Source: Chara braunii (Eukaryota > Streptophyta > Charophyceae > Charales > Characeae). Taken from it: a DNA stretch of 21,873 bases. This document shows positions 16,602-21,873 of the stretch, piece by piece (position 1 is the stretch's first letter; every line of letters begins with the position of its first letter). The position numbers and the translations under genes were made by a program. The stretch spans positions 1,549,265 through 1,571,137 of the forward strand of contig BFEA01000062.1 of the NCBI GenBank assembly GCA_003427395.1, in the 5' to 3' direction. The notes under the pieces were generated by a model. It did no database searches. It saw only the letters and a list, made by a program, of their open reading frames with translations, and was not told the DNA's origin.

Positions 16602-17336
16602 CTAGCGAAGTCGGTCAATCGTGCGATTGACTCCAAAATGTCCAGTGGCGGGAGCGTCGTGGAACTCGCCAAGAAGCCGTGTACGCAAGTGAGGATCACT
16701 CGGTACGCAAAGAAGGTTTTTCCCCCGCATGTGGACAAGCAAGTACCCCTCTTGGATCCGGTAGTGAGAAGGAGCCGGATTAGGAGAGGAGCAATTCGCG
16801 TACTTGTCGGGAAACTCGGGGTAGGCTTGGTAGCCGCGAATGAAGCTGTTCCGCAGGTCATCGTCAATCTCAAAAGTCGAGTAGACCGCGGTACAATGAT
16901 CCGGACGCCGTGAAAGAGCATCCGCAAAATGGTTCGACTTCCCGGGAATGTGATCGGGAAAGAAATCGAACTGGTCGATGAAAGTCATCCATCGAGCGAT
17001 GGTGCTGTTGACGGTGTCTTGGGTCTTGTAGAAGACCAACGGATTGTTGTCCATTACCCAACGAAATTGGCTTCGACCAAGGAGGAAGTGCCGCCACCGC
17101 TTGAGCGCGTTGACGAAGGCGAAGAGCTCCTTCTTGCGTGCATTGTCAATGGAATGCACGAGGGGCACTTTCTTGCTGAAGTACTGGACCGGGTGCCAGT
17201 CCACACCATCATGTTGCTCGAGGACTGCACCAATGCCATAGCCTGACGCATCCGTAGTGACACGCGTAGGCGCGAGTGGGTCGTAGATTCGCAAGACCTC
17301 CGTAGACAATAGCGCGACTTTGAGAGCGAAGAATGA
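16602..17336 (-). pseudogene. RNase H domain and start of the integrase zinc finger
   Basis: Continues the RT frame after a TGA at 17337. RNase H residues are in place: TDASGYGIGAVL (Asp 20 counted from the Met at 17309), KKELFAF (Glu 61), MDNNPL (Asp 87) and HFADALSR (Asp 130). It degrades the RNA strand of the RNA-DNA hybrid. The last ~60 residues, HLRTRLLGEFHDAPATGHFG, are the N-terminal His half of the integrase zinc finger. MDNNPL replaces the usual TDNxPL, a mild change. Confidence 0.92.
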
Positions 17337-18392
17337 TCATCGCGCCTCCTCTCCAAAGTCAAACGGCCGATCCTCGCACTGAAGCTTGTTCAAGTGGGCC
17401 GTGATCTTGGAGTAGCCTTTGATGAAGCGCTGATAGTAGCCGGTAAGACTGAGGAACGAACGGAAATCCGTGACGTTCCGAGGCTCCGGCCACTCTTGGA
17501 NGGCNTGAATCTTGTCCGATAGCGGACTGATGCCCTCCGGTGTGACAAAATGGCCCAAGTATTCCAGCTCTTGCCGGACAAATTCGCACTTGTCGCGGTT
17601 GGCCTTGTACTTGGCACGGCGGAGCGTCTCCAACACTCGTCGAAGATGTCCAAGATGATCCTCCAATGTCCGTCTGTAGACGAGAATATCGTCTAAGTAG
17701 ACCAGCACGAACCGGTCCAACATTGCACGGAACTCATTGGTCATCGCCGCCTGGAACGTCGCCGGGGCGTTGGTGAGGCCAAAAGGCATGACCACCCACT
17801 CAAAATGCCAGTGCCGCGTCTTGAATGCGGTTTTGTAGCGATCGTTCGGCTGACTCAAGATTTGATGATATCCTGATTTCAAATCCAACTTGGAAAAATA
17901 CTTCGCACCGCCCAGTCGCTCGAGAAGATCGTCGATGCGAGGAAGAGGCCCCGCATTCTTGACGGTTTGCGCGATGAGCTTGCGGTAGTCGATACACAAT
18001 CGTAGATCCTTGTTCTTCTTCCTGACGAACAGAACTGGTGCTCCATATGGGGAGCTACTCGGGCGGATCCAGCCCTTGGCCAACAAATCATCGAGTTGTG
18101 CGCGGAGTACCTCAAGCTCCTCCTCACTCATCTGATAGATGCAACCTTTCGGCGGCACGGCACCGGCCTCAAGAATGATCTCGTGAGAGATCGGTCGACC
18201 TGGTACCACACCGGTAGGTGACTCGAAGATGTCGGCGAACTCGTCCAGCAACCGTACCACACGGGGTCCGAAGACAAGTCCGTGGGTGAAGAGTCGGCTA
18301 CCGCGACGGTCCGTAGGNAACATATGCCGATNTCCTCGGGCTGCTCGTAAGCACAAGTCGCCCGGAATGATTTGGCCGTCACCACTTGGCAC
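17337..18392 (-). pseudogene. Reverse transcriptase
   Basis: A 351-codon frame with the Ty3/gypsy RT blocks: GCIYQMSEEEL, DDLLAKGWIRPSSSPYGAPV, LRLCIDYRKL, SKLDLKSGYHQI (catalytic Asp 170), MPFGLTNAPATFQ, VLVYLDDILVY (YLDD at residues 232-235, about 17688-17699), KCEFVRQELEYLGH and [15 protein letters not shown]. The true RT sequence starts at about residue 44 (RVVRLLDEF). Before that the protein is read in the neighbouring frame. The changeover is at a G run at 18263-18266 and fits the loss of one base. Two unknown bases (17501, 17505) fall near the C-terminus. The active site is intact. Confidence 0.95.
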
Positions 18393-19303
18393 CGGATCGA
18401 AGAGTGCGGGAGAGGAATCGTATACGCCACTTCCGCACCGAAGGCGTCACGAACACTAAGAGTCCGCCGATGGAAGTTGACCGCGTGATCCACACTTGCA
18501 AGCCAAGGCATTCCCAGAATGATGTCGAAGTCCGTGTCGAGAATATCGAACGTCACCGGTTCGCATGCATGAGGTGCGAAGTAGACCGGTACGACCTCGA
18601 TGTAACGGTCGAGTAGTTGCTGCGTCTTTCAGTCCGACAACTTGATCGCCGTCGGGTTTGCCTTTCTCCGAGCTTGTGCGCCAAGGCCAGCTCTTTGCAT
18701 AAAAGACTGACTCATGAAGTTGCGAGTCGCGCCGCTATCTAGCAAAGCGCTGCAGGACGCTTGCCCAACCTGGATGCAGACATACATGAGCGGTGCATTG
18801 TTGTTATCGTACCACTGCGTGCGAAACTCGCGGGCCACCTTTGTAACGTATGCCAGGATGTCCCCCACCGCGACTTCGTCATCCGTCGGCGAAGTTGGTG
18901 GTGCATAGAAGGAAAGGTAAGTGTGGAGATGATCGCATAGTGCTGCGCATTGCGGTCCCGGCAAATAGCCTGTGGTCGGGAGAGGAAGCCATGCAAAGTC
19001 CTCAGACGTGAGCGGGTCCAAAACCTCTATCTTGAACTCGCGCGCCGAATCCCGTGACGAACCACTTGAAGACGATATGTCGTTGTTGCCAGACGGAGAA
19101 GAAACCGCACACACTCCTTGTCCTTGAGCTTGAGTACCCAGCGTTGGAACGAGTCGGGCAGCATAGTCCTCAAAAGAAAATAGAAGCGGAGGACTGTCTA
19201 CTTCCGCGTGCGCCTTAGAATGAAGGCTGGTCACTCGCGAAGAAACCAGTTCCGAAGGCGTCGAGAGTGTCGTCGCGTCACTCTCGGCGGTGCTCAGTTT
19301 CCC
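18263..19303 (-). pseudogene. Pol N-terminus with retropepsin-type protease
   Basis: Entered from gag by a -1 shift at 19297-19303. It begins with about 170 residues of low-complexity Ser/Thr/Pro-rich linker, then the aspartic protease: MYVCIQVGQASCSALLDSGA with DSGATR at 18722-18739. This is followed, after an in-frame TGA at 18629, by FDILDTDFDIILGMPWL (about 18550-18500), the usual ILG motif of gypsy proteases. The protease cuts the Gag-Pol polyprotein. Unknown bases at 18318 and 18332 precede the frame change at 18263-18266 that leads into RT. The catalytic Asp-Ser-Gly is intact. Confidence 0.88.
19262..19303 (-). promoter_or_regulatory. Candidate -1 programmed ribosomal frameshift signal between gag and pol
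   Basis: The minus strand reads G GGA AAC TGA in the gag frame. GGGAAAC (19297-19303) fits the X XXY YYZ slippery rule and touches the gag stop (19294-19296). Ten bases after the heptamer a perfect 8-bp hairpin begins: CGAGAGTG (19279-19286), loop ACGCGACGA, CACTCTCG (19262-19269). Slipping back one base gives exactly the frame that codes the protease. The loop CGCGA can also pair with TCGCG about 21 bases further on, a possible pseudoknot. The ten-base spacer is slightly long for the class. Confidence 0.7.
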
Positions 19304-20991
19304 TGTCTTCCCTTGCCTTTCAATGGGCAAACCTGCGTCTGATGAAGATCGCCATTGCACCAAAGGTAATAGTGGAATCTCTCGCGTGCCTTGTAGGCGG
19401 ACTCGGAGATGCCGTACGGGGTCCATGGGCCTGTCTGAGCTGCTGCACCGGGCCCGGGGCTAGAAACGGTGTGTGTCTTCGGCTTGCCGCGACCTCGGTC
19501 TCTGCCNGGGCGGCCACCTTCCCGGGCGGCTGCGAATCTGTCCCCTTCACTGGCAGACGCANCCTCGCTGGATTGGTCTAACGGCGCTGCCGCTGCGACC
19601 ACGGCCACTCGTGGTCGATGCTGGTTCCCGCTCGGGCCTGACGCAGATGAACGGAGGTTCTTGGCCTCCTTGTTCGTGACGATGATTTGTGCAGCCTTGT
19701 CAAATAACTCCGCCGTCGTCATCAAGGTGTCCTCAACATGCGTCAGGGTATTGCTCAATGTCGGACATGACCTTGAGATGAAGTAGTGGCGGATGGCCTT
19801 GAAGCCCGTCTGGATGTCTGGGACTGATGTCAAGCGTTGGTACTCGGCGATCCAGTCCGTACTCGGCAGCGTGCCTTGCTCGAAGACCATGAGTTTATCC
19901 ATGGCTTTGATCTCTGGCGGCTCCACCTGGAACCGCTTGTGTCATGCTGCCTTCAGATCATCCCAGCTGATCATGGTGTGCAAGTCCGCTGGTACCACTC
20001 CGTACTTGGACAACAAGTTGTCCAACCACGCCTGACACGCGCCCCCTGAGCGAAAGTACAAGTAAGCGTGGTGCTTGTTTTCCTTAACGTTGTGGAACTG
20101 CAGTGTGAGCTCGAACTTATTGAACCATGGAATTGGATCTGTCTTGATTGAGTCGTGGAAGATCTCCTGCCCATCGAACTTAGGAGCTGTCTCGCGCGGC
20201 TCCGGACTCGAGGTGGTGGCGGTAGTGCAGATCCGTTGCTGCAACTGTTGCGTCGCGGTCTGCTGTAATTGTGCGCCGTCCTGGAGGGAGTCGACGTGCA
20301 TCTCCAATGCGGTGAGGCGGTCGGCAGTATTGGAAGAGCCTGCGTCGGCGGCGGCGACTGGTCGCTGCTCAACCCGCTGAAGGCGGTCTTGGAGCTGAGT
20401 TACCGAGTTGTCGAGACCAAGGATCTCCGCCTGCTGTGTAATGCAGATTGCTAGGAGATCCGTGAGATGTGAGAGGAGGAGCACTATCTTGTTTGCGTTG
20501 TCCTCCAACTGGCTGTTCTCGGCCTCGCTTCACCATTCTGCTGCCATGGTAAGTAACGCCCGCTCTCCGGTGAATGTCTTCTCACGACGCTGTGTTCTTT
20601 CTTCATCAGCAGCCCTTGCTGCTGCTTCGTCATGCCGGCGCTATTGTTGCACGGCCAGCAGACGTGCCTGTTTGGCATCCTCTGCCCTTTTCTTGGCTGC
20701 AGCGGCAGCGTCATCTGCCCGTTTCTTTGTCTCGGTACTCTAGGCTAACATGCGGGCCTGATAGGCCTCGTCTGTTTCCCCGGCCTTCTGGTCCATGACT
20801 ACTGTCTGTGAACGCAACAGCATAGACCAGACCGGTGCCTGCTGATGTGGTATCCCTTGCTGCTGACGTGGCAATGCTGACGTGTCCTGCTGACGTGGCC
20901 TGCTGACGTGGCCTGCTGACGTGGCCTGCTGACGTGGTCTGCTGACGTATTTACGTAGCCTGCTGACGTGGCAACTTACCAATGTCGTCAC
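19294..20991 (-). pseudogene. Gag polyprotein
   Basis: One frame runs from an ATG at 20991 to TGA at 19294, about 565 codons, broken by stops at 20740, 20641, 20530 and 19942. In order: a repeat-coded N-terminus (SRPRQQ units), an Ala/Lys-rich coiled-coil-like stretch (KKRADDAAAAAKKRAEDAKQ), a second helical region with leucine spacing (20508 to about 20300), and the retrotransposon gag core (FDGQEIFHDSIKTDPIPWFN, LYFRSGGACQAWLDNL, IKAMDKLMVFEQGTLPSTDW, RYFISR-like). A nucleocapsid tail ends YLWCNGDLHQTQVCPLKGK. The knuckle has CX4HX4C but Tyr in place of the first Cys. Gag packages the element RNA into particles. The unbroken stretches are 19942-20508 and 19294-19926. Confidence 0.85.
20841..20971. 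repeat. Tandem array with nine GCTGAYGT bZIP-like boxes
   Basis: Four exact 13-bp units CCTGCTGACGTGG stand at 20886-20937. Variants on both sides bring the total of GCTGA[C/T]GT boxes to nine between 20841 and 20971. TGACGTGG is a known hybrid site for plant bZIP factors (TGACG half plus ACGTGG half). On the minus strand three units make 13 codons, so the array also codes the repeated SRPRQQ segment at the gag N-terminus. Confidence 0.75.
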
Positions 20992-21764
20992 GAGGGGTAC
21001 CCGGAGACAACCAAAAACGGCAAGGCGAGAGATGGCAACAACGTAGGTGGGGAGGGGTGGGTGGGATAATCGCCCAACTCACACTTAGATAAGGAGCCAC
21101 TAATCAAAACAGAAAAGTTTGAATTTTGCAAAAAAATTCGAGAAAAATAAAAAAATAAAAATCCCGATTTTTGCAAATTCGGTAGGTCTCCCAATCTCCT
21201 TTGAAGTACGAAATGATCTCTGAAAGCGAAAAAAAATTCGACTTTAGACTGCAACCGATTTATAGAACCAACTGACAGAATCCAAGAACTGTGAAAAAAA
21301 GTCCGAACAGAAATGACAAATATTCGGATTTATTCCGATGGAATATTCGCAGTTAAAAAAAATAATAATACGTGCAGGAGGTATTTCCCGTACCGTTTTC
21401 AGAAAAACGAATTTCAGAAAAGAAGATATTCCGAAGTTCTAAGTAACGGGAAATGCAACAGAAAATCGAAACTTTCAGAAAGAAATATATTCCGGATTTT
21501 TAACAACGAAATTTCGAATTTTCAGAAAGAAAAACGAAAATAGGAATTTCAGATGTTGCAATATAGCGATTTTCCACAGCAGAATAGCGAGAAAGTAAAA
21601 TCCGAGAAAAGAAAAAAATTCGATTTTTTTTTTTTTTTTTTGAGTAAGGTCAAGATCGTGATTTTGGGGTCTGACTAGTATGTCCTAATCAAACAGAAAA
21701 GACTAACTAGCTTTTTGATTCCTGCACACGTGTCAGATCAGATCGTCCTGATTCACGTGCAAAA
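20992..21764 (-). other. AT-rich 5' leader of the gypsy element
   Basis: Lies between the primer site and the first gag ATG. No coding signal. From about 21120 to 21640 it is built from recurring short words (TTTCAGAAA, AATTTC, ATTCCG, ATTCGA) and ends in a poly(T)/poly(A) stretch at 21625-21642. Such leaders usually carry the packaging signal; nothing specific can be pointed to. Confidence 0.5.
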
Positions 21765-21776
21765 GCTCCGATACCA
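21765..21776 (-). other. Primer binding site, initiator tRNA-Met type
   Basis: The minus strand reads TGGTATCGGAGC two bases after the LTR end. It matches TGGTATCAGAGC, the usual complement of the initiator methionine tRNA 3' end in plant LTR elements, with a single difference. It primes first-strand cDNA synthesis. Confidence 0.85.
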
Positions 21777-21778
21777 AC

Positions 21779-21873
21779 TGTTACATGCATAGATATGCAA
21801 TGTATGCAATAAACCGAGAATCTGCAATGTGATAAAAAGGACTGAATAGACAATGCGGTTACGAGAATCTCGA
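21779..21873 (-). repeat. 5' LTR, first 95 bp in plus orientation (partial)
   Basis: Identical to 13975-14069 in every base. The rest lies beyond the window. If it has the same length as the other LTR it would end near 23097. Confidence 0.95.

Larger units (their letters stand above)
13975..21873 (-). mobile_element. Ty3/gypsy LTR retrotransposon, chromovirus type, minus strand, right LTR incomplete
   Basis: Order on the minus strand: LTR (21779 onward), PBS, leader, gag, protease, RT, RNase H, integrase, chromodomain, polypurine tract, LTR (15293-13975). PR-RT-RH-IN order defines Ty3/gypsy, and a chromodomain after the integrase defines chromoviruses. Internal length is about 6.5 kb; with two LTRs of about 1.3 kb the whole would be near 9.1 kb. 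The 95 bp of the right LTR in the window match the left LTR without difference, pointing to recent insertion. Yet the coding region has internal stops at 20740, 20641, 20530, 19942, 18629, 17337, 16602 and 15588. There is a frame change at 18263-18266. Single Ns lie at 17501, 17505, 18318, 18332, 19507 and 19562. Confidence 0.93.

Noticed and set aside
18263-18266. Protease-to-RT frame change as a second programmed frameshift
   Set aside because: No slippery heptamer fits. The change sits in a C/G run and Ns lie nearby, so loss of one base or an assembly error is simpler.
21120-21620. Heat-shock elements in the AT-rich leader
   Set aside because: TTC and GAA blocks are frequent but spaced by one base, not two, so they do not form the standard element.

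Overview
The window is eukaryotic, repeat-dominated DNA with no convincing host gene. It carries two non-LTR (LINE) retrotransposons with plant-type zinc-binding reverse-transcriptase C-termini, a Ty3/gypsy chromovirus with an initiator-tRNA-Met-type primer site, A-tailed SINE-like repeats, long homopolymers and assembly gaps. The pol protein of the gypsy element closely resembles what I remember of elements from the charophyte alga Chara braunii. I therefore infer a streptophyte alga or plant, probably Chara. That is recollection, not a search result.

Left third (1 to about 9.4 kb, minus strand): one nearly full-length LINE read right to left. It has a 5' region with 71-bp repeats (8885-9390), a decayed gag-like ORF1 (8884 to 6025: low-complexity N-terminus, RNA-binding-like segment, zinc knuckle, Pro/Gln/Gly-rich linker), a separate uninterrupted 393-codon ORF of unknown function (5934-4753), and a decayed ORF2 (4684 to 67: APE endonuclease, reverse transcriptase, C-terminal zinc-binding domain). 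A 46-bp tandem repeat lies at its 3' end.

Middle (9.4-13.97 kb): 1.2 kb without a gene holds two TATA-like boxes, a WRKY-box cluster with a perfect palindrome, and a 46-bp tandem duplication. Next come two head-to-head copies of an A-tailed, hairpin-bearing dispersed repeat, a 73-N gap, a possible tRNA-derived SINE, and a plus-strand 5'-truncated LINE fragment (11606-12713) homologous to the C-terminus of the left LINE. A third copy of the hairpin repeat follows at 13083-13195, then GC-rich unassigned sequence with several hairpins.

Right third (13975 to the window end, minus strand): a Ty3/gypsy chromovirus. Its 3' LTR is 13975-15293, and the first 95 bp of the other LTR copy (21779-21873) are identical to it. 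Reading right to left: PBS, AT-rich leader, gag, a candidate -1 ribosomal frameshift signal (GGGAAAC directly before the gag stop, then an 8-bp perfect hairpin), protease, reverse transcriptase, RNase H, integrase, chromodomain, and a polypurine tract abutting the pol stop codon. Eight internal stops, one frame change and six isolated Ns interrupt the coding region. This copy is either dead or an error-prone consensus of a recent family.

The strongest leads are the frameshift cassette, the extra intact ORF in the LINE, and the hairpin repeat whose stem sequence changes between copies while pairing is kept.
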